Below the pieces are notes generated by a model that did no database searches, had not been told where the DNA came from, and worked only from the letters and a program-made list of their open reading frames with translations. Below are positions 12,801 to 24,756 of a stretch of DNA of 64,000 nt, in pieces. The first letter of the stretch is position 1, and each line of letters starts with the position of its first letter. The stretch spans positions 8,062,026 to 8,126,025 of the forward strand of contig OY759266.1 in assembly GCA_963662155.1 (NCBI GenBank), in the 5' to 3' direction. Origin of the DNA: Lamellibrachia columna (Eukaryota > Annelida > Polychaeta > Sabellida > Siboglinidae). Both the position numbers and the translations under genes were made by a program.

Positions 12801-13582
12801 AGGACATCTACGTGGGTTCTCCCCGGTGGGTTGTGTACCCGAAGGGGAGTGATGGATGGGGAGACTGGCTCAGGCCAGGCGGGGTGGGGTACTTGCGTAG
12901 GAGGTGTCTGAGGATATAAGTAGGGGAAACTAGAAAGGGAAGGAGGAAGAAAGGAGACAAGAGGAAGAGAGGAAAGATGGAAGAAGATTGCATTGTACAG
13001 CTGAATTGTAATATAACTATGCGACAATAAAACGTGTTTGCTATGAAACAACAGCCTAATTACAATAAGGCCAGTTGACTACAGTCTGGTATGTTGTTAT
13101 GTATCATATAGTCATCATTTTATTGCATATTTTAACATGAATGAGGAAAGTGTTTAATAAGTATATATTGCACTTCAGCTTTCCCCATTTCCACAAGAAA
13201 TGTAAATTTTGCTGTTGTTGTCAACACATGTTCAAATATACCTATGTATGGCGTGTGGAAAAAAACATTAATTCATTCATAATGTAATGTCTAACTAATG
13301 AGGGTCCTTGAGTCTTGACCATGGGAATAGCCTAATATAATTATGATGTTCTGCGGCTTCACTATTTTAAGCAAGGCAGCCAGTCCAGATATTACATGGG
13401 TCAGTGGGTTGTGGCTATACGGTCGTCTATACTTATAGTCAGATTCTAAGATTAGTAAGAAATGGGCTGCAACATTATTAAAGTTTTAACACAAATGACA
13501 AGGGCAGGCCTTCGTTTAAACAAATAAAATGTTTATACTTACCAATATCATCCATATCTTGCCAAGATAATCCGCCTAGCAT
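574..13582 (-). CDS. TK2: Deoxynucleoside kinase, TK2/dNK type (10 exons)
   Basis: The product would phosphorylate deoxynucleosides to monophosphates in the salvage pathway. Exons on the minus strand, high to low: 13582-13543, 7541-7489, 6981-6907, 6122-6069, 5379-5290, 2827-2754, 2388-2300, 1714-1635, 1140-1060, 657-574 (stop). Every junction has GT/AG ends and the phases join without a break, giving 720 nt, 239 aa plus stop. In order I see a basic stretch KTRKKKFT, the P-loop GNIGCGKST, EPVEQW, DPARWSF, the ERS motif in LERSLYSTQYVFV, LTEWF, VDLFVYLRAPPE, an arginine-rich LID (ERIKIRNRKEE) and a C-terminal helix ending in CGCM. These follow human TK2 and insect dNK closely, and 239 aa fits the family. 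The first exon (MLGGLSWQDMDDI) lies 6 kb upstream and rests on its donor site and phase only. Whether the enzyme is mitochondrial cannot be told from this short N-terminus. Confidence 0.88.
1195..1590. repeat. Diverged minisatellite, units of roughly 40-45 bp
   Basis: Alternating phrases TTTGCCCTGATAACAGTCAA and GCCTGCCCTGATAGCACTCA recur about nine times with substitutions and small indels. The array fills most of the intron between kinase exons 8 and 9. Confidence 0.85.
3127..5225 (-). mobile_element. 5'-truncated non-LTR retrotransposon (reverse transcriptase + C-terminal zinc finger)
   Basis: The element sits in the kinase intron between exons 5 and 6, on the same strand as the gene. Reading high to low, 5164-4520 gives the N-terminal RT region (DGLPAEIYKYGG, then GISLLSTAGKFLAKILL). 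After a frameshift, 4377-3604 gives the palm with the catalytic box LLFADDAAIVA, then the thumb (NFTYLGSTI). Near 3210-3260 a C2H2 knuckle FCDDCGRGF...H...H closes the protein, as in several LINE families. The whole is flanked by a direct repeat CAAACTAGGCAT at 3115-3126 and 5226-5237, which marks the target-site duplication. The reading frame is broken at least twice, so it is inactive. No endonuclease domain remains. I do not assign a clade. Confidence 0.88.
6778..6822. repeat. (AT)n microsatellite
   Basis: Alternating TA with a few C interruptions, lying in the kinase intron between exons 2 and 3 side sequences; no other signal. Confidence 0.9.
6907..6981 (-). CDS. TK2: P-loop exon of the deoxynucleoside kinase
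   Basis: This 25-codon exon encodes VSVEGNIGCGKSTLL followed by SYFENCSTVE. The GxxxxGKS/T nucleotide-binding loop is intact. It is bounded by an AG acceptor just above 6981 and a GTACGT donor just below 6907, both in phase 0. Confidence 0.93.
7862..9020. other. Unassigned intronic stretch with two LTR/primer-site-like motifs
   Basis: Two similar motifs, GGCACCACCGTTTGTTGC near 7877 and GGCGCCACCGTTTGTCGC near 8986, lie about 1.1 kb apart in the same orientation. Ahead of the second are a TATAAG near 8885 and AATAAA near 8955. This resembles an LTR end followed by a primer-binding site, but the sequences upstream of the two motifs do not look alike and I find no gag or pol. Open frames at 8309-8536 (-) and 8543-8863 (+) match nothing I know. 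Confidence 0.3.
10184..11071. mobile_element. Non-autonomous DNA transposon with TA target duplication
   Basis: The left end reads CTCTTGAGTGCCGAATAAAC and the right end is its inverse with one or two changes (GTTTATTTGGCACTCAAGAG). TA dinucleotides sit directly outside both ends (10182-10183 and 11072-11073). The 888-bp interior holds no transposase that I recognise, and a second AATAAA/GGCAC-like phrase is repeated inside. A TA duplication is typical of Tc1/mariner-like elements, but the family is not established here. Confidence 0.75.
11880..12440 (+). pseudogene. Degenerate LINE reverse-transcriptase C-terminus
   Basis: Translated in shifting frames, the plus strand gives KFLGVLIDNKLNWKDHI near 11905, LQKKAVRIVCNASYLHQSNL near 12070 and TVNGVKLWNAL near 12335. 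These are the thumb and tail phrases of jockey/CR1-like RT proteins (FLGV.ID..L.W..HI, LQ..A.R, G.K.WN.L). Frameshifts and stops show it is dead. It lies in the 6-kb first intron of the kinase gene. Confidence 0.75.
12638..13044. mobile_element. Candidate insertion with 8-bp flanking direct repeat
   Basis: GAAACAAC occurs at 12630-12637 and again at 13045-13052, bracketing a relatively GC-rich 407-bp block. The block begins TGTAGCAACAGG and ends TTTGCTAT, giving a short inverted TAGCAA. Inside are a TATAAG near 12916 and an AATAAAA near 13027, so it could be a solo LTR or a small DNA element. It has no coding potential that I recognise; open frames here are short and shadow each other. Confidence 0.45.
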
Positions 13583-14227
13583 TTTAACTGATGAATTTTG
13601 ATTTAGAGAGTGTTTTTAAAATGTATAAAACACATTAAAATATTGCAATATTACACACATATGTTGTCCGTTTACAACATTGTCATTGTTTACAAAACGT
13701 AAATTTTACTTCCCGCCAGAAACAGTTAAGGGGACATCTAAGAAGCGGGTAAGTAAAGGGCGGACAAGGTGGCACTAATGACAAAACTCTGCACACCGTC
13801 GGTGTTTTCATGCGTGCGCGCGTGTACGTTGTGATTTCTTTCATCAACATTTTAAAATGCAATAAATATAAAATAAAGGCTAAATAACAACTTTACATTT
13901 GTAGAATGTTCCCGATCTTTGTGTGCCAGTTTTATTTAAGTATTTATATATTTTATTTAAGTATATTTTATTTAAGTATATATATATTTAATTATTATTT
14001 GGTTATTATGTTATTATTATTATATTGCTACGTTGTGTTATATTTATTTTTAAATAACATTAATTTTATTAGTAGTAGTATTTGAATATATTAATTTATT
14101 TGTTTATTTAGACCATGTTATTATTTGTATTATGTTATTAAGTGCCACAAACAATCGTGGATCCGGTGCTAAATCAAATAGATTTATTATTATCATTAAT
14201 AAGTGATACCTAATTACCAGTTCAGTA

Positions 14228-14232
<5 letters not shown>

Positions 14233-14299
<67 letters not shown>
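14233..14299. repeat. (AT)n microsatellite
   Basis: An uninterrupted run of TA dinucleotides, about 33 units. Confidence 0.95.
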
Positions 14300-14306
<7 letters not shown>

Positions 14307-14544
14307 TTGCTGCCGACGTAGATGTTGCTAGGTCAGATATTTCACAAATATGCACGGGACCCTCGGCTTGTTTGCTTTGTCATAGAGATAAGCAAGAAAT
14401 GAACAGCTTGGCCAAGTTTTATTGAAGTATATAAAATATTTAATATTGTACAAATATAGCAACAATTTTGTTTTACATCGACTTCATCAAATAATAAATG
14501 TTACCATTTTGTTATGCGAGTTTTACATAATATTATGCTCTATG

Positions 14545-14957
14545 CAGGGTTAAAAAATCATGATTTAAAAAAATATAAAAAATCGGATTTTTTTTATTTA
14601 TTTGATTTTTTTTATTTATTTGATTTTTTTTATTTATTTGATTTTTTTTATTTATTTGATTTTTTTTAAATCTGGTATACACAATGTCATAAAATATTTG
14701 ACTATCAGGCTATCTGGTGTCAATACAGCTACAATACAAGCTTTGTGCTTTTGTATTAAAAAACACACAAAACTTTGTTGATCTTGATGCTTGTAAACAA
14801 TTATTTGTGTTAAATTCATATAAATCAGCGATTAAAAAAATCGGAAGTCAAAAAAAAAAAATCATCAATCAATGATTTAAAAAAATTTTTGGGGAGTGAT
14901 TTAAATCATGATTTAAATCAATGATTTAAATCAAATGATTTAAATCAAACAACCCTG
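14545..14957. mobile_element. hAT-like non-autonomous transposon
   Basis: The ends are CAGGGTT and AACCCTG. A perfect 8-bp duplication GCTCTATG abuts both (14537-14544 and 14958-14965). CAGGG-type ends with 8-bp duplications are the hAT hallmark. The 413-bp interior is a mirror of GATTTAAATCA-like palindromic phrases, with a tandem 18-bp T-rich repeat at about 14585-14667. There is no transposase, so it would depend on a partner element. Confidence 0.85.
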
Positions 14958-15924
14958 GCTCTATGTAATATGAACATATGAAATTGCAATATTCCTGCAA
15001 GTCTTATATTTGAATAATAAATAAATATCGTGTTATGACTGATTATATACACCTTTTTGCTAATTGTGTATGCTACATAGATGTTATTATGTCAGATATT
15101 AAAAAAGTGCACGAGATCCCCCAACTTTTTTTTCTTTTTGGGCTTTTGGGGCCTAATGAATTCAAATCAACCTTTAAAATATAAAGTTTAATTACTTTTA
15201 TTTCAGGGTATTCGGCCCACCTTAAGCAATGATGCTGCCAATTGAAAGATCGAAAGTTGTTATTAATTTAGTCTTTATTTTACATTTGTACAATAAATAT
15301 TATTAAAAAGAAGTCATAATGTACACGCACACACGAAAAGCACCAACAACAACGACGACAACAACAACATAGTATGTATCCTTACCCCGTCCGCCTTTTA
15401 CTTGCCCGCCTTTTAGTTTAACATTTAAAGTTTAATTACTTTTATTTCAGGATATTTGGCCCACCTAAGAAATGATGCTGCCAATTGAAATATCGAAAGT
15501 TGTTATTTAGCCTTTATATTACATTTGTAAAAATTTTATTAAAAAGAAATCATAATGTACACGCACGCACGCACGCACAAAAAGTACCAACAACGACGAC
15601 GACGACGACGACAACAACAACATATTATGCATCCTTTACATGTCCGCCCTTTACTTGCCCGCCTTTTATGTGCCCCCCCCCCCCCCCCGAAGTAGCAGAG
15701 TGTCTCGCCACTAAATCCGCTCACTGTTTCCGCCTTTCTTCGACAGGTAGAAACACATGTGCACTGGCTATTCGCAGAGCTACTCTGCGAATTACGGCAA
15801 AGGTTATCCTTATTCGCAGAGCAGGAATCAACCAATCACCGTGCACCATTTTCTTGCGCATGTGCCGCATTCAGTTTGAACATCGTGGTCTTTCGTGCAC
15901 GTTGGGGCTTTGGGACGATGCTTG

Positions 15925-16466
15925 CCTCGAGTATGACAGCATATCAGGCTCACCTTTAATGTTTAAAGGCATGCCTTTAATTAATTAATTAAAGGCATGC
16001 CTTTAATTATTTAAATACGCGTATGTAAAGTTAAAGGCGTGGTTGTAACATTAAAAGCATGCCTTTAATTAATTAAATGCGCGTATATAATGTTAAAGGC
16101 ATGCTTTTAATTAATTAAGTATGCGTATGTAATGTTAAAGGCATGCCTTTAAATAATTAAGTACGCGTATTTAATTGTAACCAATCAGAACCAATGAAAC
16201 AAAATTTTATCAATACACTTCGCTTGTTCTGATTGGTTACAATTAAATATGCGTACTTAATTATTTAAAGGCATGCCTTTAACATTACATACGCGTACTT
16301 AATTAATTAAAAGCATGCCTTTAACATTACATATGCGCATTTAATTAATTAAAGGCATGCTTTTAATGTTACAACCACGCCTTTAACTTTACATACGCGT
16401 ATTTAAATAATTAAAGGCATGCCTTTAAACATTAAAGGTGAGCCTGATATGCTGTCATACTCGAGG
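15925..16466. repeat. 540-bp foldback (hairpin) element
   Basis: The left arm 15925-16191 and right arm 16226-16466 are near-perfect inverses, both starting at CTCGAGTATGACAGCATATC. The loop is about 34 nt. The left arm carries one extra 26-bp unit. The arms are themselves built of repeated palindromes (TTAAAGGCATGCCTTTAA) alternating with ACGCGTA-like phrases. No protein is encoded. Confidence 0.9.
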
Positions 16467-16489
16467 TATTATGTATTTCTTTTATTAAC

Positions 16490-16527
<38 letters not shown>

Positions 16528-16553
16528 GTTAATAAAAGAAATACATAATAATA

Positions 16554-16643
<90 letters not shown>

Positions 16644-16669
16644 TATTATTATGTATTTCTTTTATTAAC

Positions 16670-16717
<48 letters not shown>

Positions 16718-16730
16718 GTTACAGTCAATC
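16467..16730. repeat. Three (AT)n blocks separated by alternating inverted spacers
   Basis: A unit ATTATGTATTTCTTTTATTA appears forward at about 16469, inverted at about 16527 and forward again at about 16647. (TA)n runs of about 33, 90 and 45 bp fall at about 16493, 16557 and 16672. It directly abuts the foldback element to its left. Confidence 0.85.
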
Positions 16731-18804
16731 TGCGTAATCAGTCATTTCACGTAATGACTGATATGTTTAGGCATTACGCAAAATGACTGTTTCACTCTGG
16801 CATTTCGTGAAATGACTGAAAATTTCAGTCACTACGAGAAATGACTGGAAAAGAGGTGCAGTCATTTCGCATAATGACTGAAACAGTAGTTCCCCTGATT
16901 AATGACAAGTGATGTGGGCAAACTTGCTGTTTTTCATCTACCTAGCCAGATATTTTCTTAAATTGCCACCTAGCAGCTATCTATTTCTCACACTCAAAAT
17001 TTTTTATTGTGATGAAATTATGATTTAAGATTATTGTTCGGGTTCACTTTGGATCATGCAGAACACCAGGAATTGAAGTTACTCCACATGGTCGAAACCA
17101 CTTATCATCAAATTAATGTTTTTATTACGAGGTGCAATGCCCTAGTCCCCCTAGGTGCGCTTTGTACCATTATACCCAGAGCAAACACTGAAATATCAAT
17201 TACAATTTGTCTTCTATTGTGTTCTATCTTAGATTGAATGTTAGAAATATAGAATGTCCTATTGTTTTTGTGGAATCAGGACATTGTGTCCTATTGATTT
17301 CAGAGGTTCATGACATTTGATCCTATCATGTCTGTTTTCAGTGTGCATCTCTGTGTATTTCGTTTCTTTACCAACTCCTCGATGTCACTGCATTGCAAAA
17401 TTTTATACCTGCGAAACATAAAAGCAATTAAAAATTATATCCAATTTTAATTATAAACTACCTATGCCAAAATGGTGATAATAAATAATAATAAATATAT
17501 ATTGTAATATATTGTAATTGTAATATTCCTGGTGTTTATCAATGTGTCTTTTATAGTGAACTTAGCAATTGGTTTAACTTCCCTTTTAAATTAATTCGTT
17601 TGCACGGCTTAATGTGATAAATCATTAAAGGAATTGTCAACTTTTTTGAGACAGTATTGATGGTTTTCATTTGTGCTCACTCTTGCAATTCATGGCTAAC
17701 TGAAGAAAGAACATTTCGTTGTGGACTTCCTGGCTTACATAAAGAAAGGTTGAATTTAACAAAGAAAGGATTAAGGTTTAAATTGGTATCCGATACAACT
17801 GTGGTGGATATTAACTCCAGGCTTCTTACCGAGAAAACCTTTGAAGGGAATTACCCCTGTGGCTTCAGTGTGCAGATCAATGGATGAAGATGTGAAATTT
17901 CACCATCACCAAATCAAAATGAAACCATATCATGTTAGGCAAGCCAGCAAAATTGCATATGTGGGGCTGTGGAGTAATTCCTATACAACATTTTGGCATG
18001 ATGTCATTACTGCATATTTACATGTTAGCTATGGCACATTTTGAAGAGTATTTAACTCACTTTCCACCCATACCTCATTTATTATAGGTTTGAATATTTG
18101 CATTGATTAAATGGACTATTATCTACCCCTCAAATTGTGAAATGTCTGGTAAATTTATCACAGGAAACTATGTTCAGCATAAGAAACTACAAATAGAAAT
18201 TGGTTCTTACTTGCCGAGTATGTAATATTCATTAGTTGCTGCAAGCTTCAGTTGTTTTATAGTATTGAAATATTCCACTTTGGGAATTAGATGTTTTTGA
18301 CATATTTGCAACCTTTTGTAAAGTTCTTCCTTAAATTGTACTTCGTAACTATCCAGTGCCACTGTGATAGCTATGCCAAGAGGCCAGTGATTAACACCTA
18401 CTGATTGTGTTCTTTTTATAGGGACAGGCAATGCACAATAGCCAATTGAGACAGTCACCATTGTTAAGCAATTAGCATCCCAAGTTGGAGAATGGTTGGG
18501 TCATCCATTACCTGTCCATCAAATCAGAGAACTATAGTGAGATAGCTTTCAATCAAACTGTCAGGGGGAGGGTTAGAATCTTCACACTGATGACATGCCG
18601 TATGGTAGAGTGGACATGTGTGCTTAGTTGCGTACGTGTGTGTGCATGTGTGTGTGCATGCATGCATGCGTTCATGCATGGATGCAGATGTGTGTGTAAC
18701 ACTGTGTATGGTGTGTGGTGCATGCATGTTCACCTTGATGGCAGGATGCAGTATGTTAGAGTGGATGTCAGCTCCGGCGTATGAACTGCTCCGGTCAAAC
18801 TGTG

Positions 18805-19595
<791 letters not shown>

Positions 19596-20045
19596 ACCTC
19601 CCTCTATAGTGCTAAAATGCGGTTCACGTAACATGAAATTAAAAAGCATGTGCAGAATGACTGCCGAACTTTTAGACTAGCGTACCGATCTAATTTTTTT
19701 GTAATTCACGAAGCGGCTCTGCGAATAAGATTACAATTTGCCATAATTCGCAGAGCCGCTCTGCGAATAACCTCGTCCGAAATCATATCGAGAGCATCAT
19801 TTATATGCGTAAGTTGGTGATGTGGTTGAACTTATAAGTAACAACCTAATTTCATTTAAATTTGCACTTGGGCCATTGTAAGTGAATTAGTCATCTTTAA
19901 ATTATTTATTGTTGGTATAACGGACTGTACTATTCATCCCAAAGTTCAACAATTATACCATTCTCCTACGAGGATACTTTGAATTTGCCGAGCGATATTC
20001 CGATAAATTGATGAACATCTGTGAGTGTTATTCACTGTGTAGGGA

Positions 20046-20440
20046 TCATGCCTCAGTTACACTTCCTGGTGTGTTACAACGAGTGTAGGGCACAGTAATT
20101 TTAGATATGTGTAATTTAAAACATGTTGACAGTGTAACTGGATTTTTAGATGATTTCAATAAGCGGAAGGATTTTTGGCAATTTTTTCACCGCAGCCCAG
20201 GCACAACTCCACAAGGCACGTGCGCATAGTAATTCATGCAGAAATTGGTAAATAAGGCATTTAAAAAGTTAGAAGTACGAGACTTTCACTAAACTCGATC
20301 AGCATGTCAATGAGATGATGACAAAGGCAGGTAAGAAGTTTAAGAATTGTTATGGTCCCGTTTTCTTATAATCATGCAAAACGTTAACATGGTCGCCAGG
20401 GCAGTGCCAGTGGGAAACGGAACAGTAGGCTGAACCCAAA
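20046..20440 (-). repeat. Unidentified dispersed repeat, copy 1
   Basis: On the minus strand this matches 54550-55005 (+) along most of its length. Shared phrases include GTTTTCTTATAATCATGC, TCATCATCTCATTGACATGC and the end near TCCTCAGT/CATGCCTCAG. It carries no intact frame. The family is not recognised. Confidence 0.75.
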
Positions 20441-21867
20441 TAGGTACCATGGCAACGGAAATGCAGTAGCCATCTAACAGTCATGGAGGTTTTTTTTTAT
20501 CAAAAATATACTGATAAAATGCATGAAAACTTGTGCCTGTCACCAAATAATGGGTGAGTACTGTGGACAGGATGCACAAAAGGAAGAATGGTTAAATATG
20601 GAGTTATTAATTGCCGACTGATGTGGCTACAGTCGTGCATAACAGTGTATAATCTCAGTTTCGTGCTCCAACATAAAATCACGTGAATAAATCAAAACGG
20701 CTGCTAACTTGCCTCATGTTGCATGCGTTTGATTTAGAACATTGTCTGTGTCAGGCTAGTTAATATTATGTTTATATATATATATTATTGATTCCATCTA
20801 GTGAACAAGAGCATTACTTGTTAAGCGCCGTTATTATTTAAACTTTGTAACTGTCTCCTTTAGGAGCCTGGAGGTATCCTATAACTGATCTACTATATAT
20901 ATAAAAAATTTCAAATAAATGTAAATTTTAATGTTGTGCTATAACGTTTGATGTGCATCAGCTGATATGTTACGCTATTTGATGGTTAATAAGATATTGA
21001 GTTGTCAATAAACACAATTTTTTTCAAATGTTGAAATTGCACTAAAGAGCTTATGGTAAGCTAAAAGCTTAAAATAAGAACATTTTGTATGGGAAATCAA
21101 CGTTAATAATGCTTATTATTGGATGCCAAAAATGGAATTTTTGTCAAAATTAGGGGGTATGGCACCAGTTTGTGATGGAGCAGGTAGTTATTTTGCACAA
21201 GAACAGTCATTGGTGATATTTGTTATGTGGCCCAGCGCATTGGTAATATCGTGTAACAAATTTGGACAGAATAGTTGTATGTTGGTTGTATCACAGCCAC
21301 TGGAAGCATTGCGTAGATCAGAAATGTGGCCGCAACGGGTATCTGGTCATGTGATACCCCTTTATGGTGGCGTATCCAAATCAAACAGAATGCCATGTAC
21401 CCTATCAAGTAGAAGCATGAAAGCAGTCACATAAACAATAAAATTTAACAAGTCTGACACACTGGAAATCACTCAAAATTCTGTTAAATGTGACAAATTG
21501 TCACTTATGACAAAGTTGTGCCATATTTGGTTAAAAATCAGGCAATTATATAAATATTAATTCGAAAATAAGTAGTTGGTGTATTTAAAGAGACAGTAAG
21601 TAGGTGTCATTGGTTCGCAGTGCTCTAGAAATCTAGTGGACATGGTCTATGTTTTATCAAGTGTAAAAATTGACCTATAATTAAATTATGTAACTGGTTT
21701 TCAGCTAATATTATGGGTGTGGCATTGTTTTGATTTGGCTGTGAAACAAATAATGATGTGACAAGCAGGAGTGTTCCATAATGGGTTTACATACACAAAC
21801 AATTTACATTGTGCCGCAACTTGATATAAAATTGGACACTTTCCCTATTTGGAATCATCTGTATGGC

Positions 21868-22046
21868 ACATTCAGGCATTTAAAAAAGTTAGAAGTACGA
21901 GACTGACTAAACTCAATTAGCACGTCAATGAGATGATGACAAAGGTAGATAAGAAGTTTCAGAATTTTTGATGGTCTTGTTTTCTTATAATCGTCCAGAA
22001 TTTTAACATAGTCACCAATTGGAAACATAACGGTAGGCTGAACCTT
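21868..22046 (-). repeat. Unidentified dispersed repeat, copy 2 (partial)
   Basis: The minus strand translates to PTVMFPIGDYVKILDDYKKT and later CHHLIDVLIEFSQSRTSN, clearly related to the open frame in the copy at 54521-54925. It abuts a foldback family on its right. It may be a decayed transposon ORF. Confidence 0.7.
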
Positions 22047-22096
22047 GTAATATCCCATAGATTTAGCTGCACATGCAATATGAGAACCTAGTCGGG

Positions 22097-22790
22097 TACC
22101 AACCTCAATTTTGACATTATTAACATGCAATATGTACAGTAACCATGCACAATGCATACTGAACTACGGAACATGTAAATTATTAAACATGTATGTAAAA
22201 ATACATTTAATCACCTTTTTCAAAGCTCGAATTCGCATATTGAACCTGCATTGAGCACTATATTGCCCCCTTTATTTGCAAGATGGCGACACTTAAGCAA
22301 GTTAAATATGCGAATTCGAGCATCGAAAATGTGATTAAATGTGTTTTTACGCACAACATGGTTAATCATTTACATGTCCCATAGTTCAGTATGCATTGTG
22401 CATACATTGTGCAAGATTACTATATACATTGTATGTTATAAAAGTGAAATTAAGGTGGGCCTGGAATCCCCGGATTCTAGACAAGTGCTCCTAGTTGATT
22501 GCGAATGTTTCGTGCTCTGTATACTGGTCGGCGTCAAATTCGAGGGCACTTCCTCAATGTCGCCGTTAGAACATGCATATTTAACTCGCTTTCTGTGTCG
22601 CCATCTTGCAATTATAGGGGGCAAGAGGGCACTCAATGCATTTTAAATATGCAGATTGGAATTCGAAAAAGGAGATTAAATGTATTTTTATGTGTGTTCC
22701 GTTGTTCAGTATGCATTGTGCAATCACTGTTCATGGTTACTGTACAAATTGCATGTTAATAATGGTGAAATTGAGGTGGGAACGGAATTT
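22097..22790. repeat. Foldback family: one inverted and two direct copies
   Basis: The left block, about 22097-22290, reads inward through AACATGCAAT, AATGCATACTGAAC, TACATTTAATC and CAAGATGGCGACAC. The block at about 22590-22790 is its inverse (GTCGCCATCTTGCAATTATA onward). A third, partial copy lies between, at about 22305-22460, in the same orientation as the right block. No coding sequence is apparent; open frames here are frame shadows of the repeat. Confidence 0.7.
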
Positions 22791-24379
22791 AGACCAATTC
22801 ACTAACAGTTACTTCGTCAATTCAATGCAAACAAATTTCAGAAAAGTTGTTTTGAGTGAAATACGTACAGTAGTCGAATGATGACAATGAGTCCTGCAAA
22901 ACAAAGCTTGCACTTAAATTCAAGCTAAATACTCCGTGTGGTCGAAAACACCATGGGTCTGTTTATTAACTTTCCTATGATGATTGTTACGAATAGTGGT
23001 ATACATTTTTGTCCAATAAAGTTAAATTTGGTGTATTTAAGTCAAGGTCACCAGTGTGGCATGATAGAACTGCCATCTAGTGATCATTGTCCATATGAAT
23101 TCCCAAAACATGACTCCAAAAACTGTTTGCTTCATTTTTCTTTGAAGCAATTAACTTTATTGGACGTTTACACTCCCAAAAACTTATATATCCAACTAGT
23201 GATGTTTGTAATGTGATATCCAGTGAGAATCTCAAAATGTAGAATTCATGAGTGGCTTGAATCTGATGCCAGTGACTATATAACCTGTTCTTGTTAGTAA
23301 AAGCCATATGATGTGCTAAAAACAAAACAAAAATTTTAACTCTGACCTTGTACCCTAGGCTAGAGGTAGACCTAGTAACTAGTTTTCAGTCTTTCCCCGG
23401 CCTCCCAGTATATGCTTGAAAGTGGTGTATGTAATAGTGTTCCAGAGCTGGCACTTCTCTAGAATCTGGACCTATCTAATTTGTTTCATTATAAACTATA
23501 ACGATACAATAATGTACATTAACTATGTTAAATAACACTGTTACACCTGCACATTGGAGCGTCAGAAAAGGTGATTTGCATTGAGCAAAAATCTTCAAAA
23601 AGGTGTACTGTCCCAAAATTGTCTGCCCCCATATTCTTGGCCTGCATATATTTTTAGTATCTGTTCTGAAATTTATATTTGCCTGAACATGTTCTTGGCC
23701 TGAACATGTCATATCTGCAGCATCAATCAAGTTTGGTATAAGCTACTTACAAAAGATGTTAATTAACAGCATAATGTGCAACTATGCACAGCAATACAAC
23801 TGGTATGATACGTTATGTACAGTAAACTTTGTCCAAGTTTCTGTTCCGTAGGATACAACTGGTATGATAATTTTTTTTAAACCTGTCTCTTGAGTCACTG
23901 AGTGACACACAGCCCACATAAAGTGCTATTTTGTACCATTTGACTTTTCCTCAGGTGTTTATAACAGCTTGTTGATAATAGGGGAATAGTACAAACTGGC
24001 ATGGCTACTAATTTTTTTAAAGAGATTGTGTGATGTGTAGTATTGAGGAATATAGTTACAGGTGTATATACTGTTGTAGTTATGCTAACAATGTCAAAAT
24101 TATGCCGTTCTTTTGTGCAGTCAACATGTGACACTAATCTACAGCATGACACAAGTTATAGAGGGTGCCACTGATCCAGCAAATCATCCGTATGCAACAT
24201 ATTTGAAGGAAATGGTCTACTGACAAAGTACAGCAAAAGTTCCATCCAGACGCTGTAAGTGTTGGCATACATACATTCGCATATATATTTTTGTCCCAGA
24301 CCTGACCAAGCCACTAGGACAAATATAATGTTAAAAATGGGTGAGTAACTTGGCTTAAAACATTTCTTAACAATATTCA

Positions 24380-24450
24380 AAGCAACACACTCCAAATAAC
24401 TAGAGGACAAGGAAGCCATTGGTTTATCAATAGTCCAAAGTTGTTTCATC
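24380..24450 (-). repeat. CR1-like LINE 3' end fragment
   Basis: The phrase GGACAAGGAAGCCATTGG, then TTATC..TAGTCCAA, matches the 3' untranslated end of the LINE at 51020-51085 on the same strand. It marks a severely 5'-truncated copy. Confidence 0.6.
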
Positions 24451-24756
24451 TATGTGTAGTCTGTGGTTGTCAGATATCTCTAAATTTTGGGTTTATATAC
24501 ATACTGGGTATGTTAATTTCTTTCTTTATGAGCACTAGGTTTTAGGAGATGTTTGAGCAATTGTGCCTTGTTAGTTTGATGGTGAAGTTGAAATACATTC
24601 TGTTATTTTTGCATGCTTTAAGTATTTGTTCTAACCATGTTGTTTGTGGTGACATGTCAGGCGTCTGTTGTAGAAGTGTCTGTACGCGACCCGCTTCGTC
24701 AACATATTTTGACATCTACAAAGACGTGACGTGTCTCGAGCATCACAGGCTTTACA

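Larger units (their letters stand above)
13731..15690. mobile_element. Possible 2-kb terminal-inverted-repeat element with nested insertion
   Basis: The left end, near 13731-13775, carries GGGGACATC..GCGGGTAAGTAAAGGGCGGAC. The inverse, GTCCGCCCTTTACTTGCCCG then CC-rich sequence, ends near 15690, with a second copy of that end near 15390. The right side is itself duplicated: about 240 bp at 15183-15420 recur at 15424-15665. The hAT-like element 14545-14957 lies inside. No transposase was seen, and the family is unknown. Confidence 0.5.
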
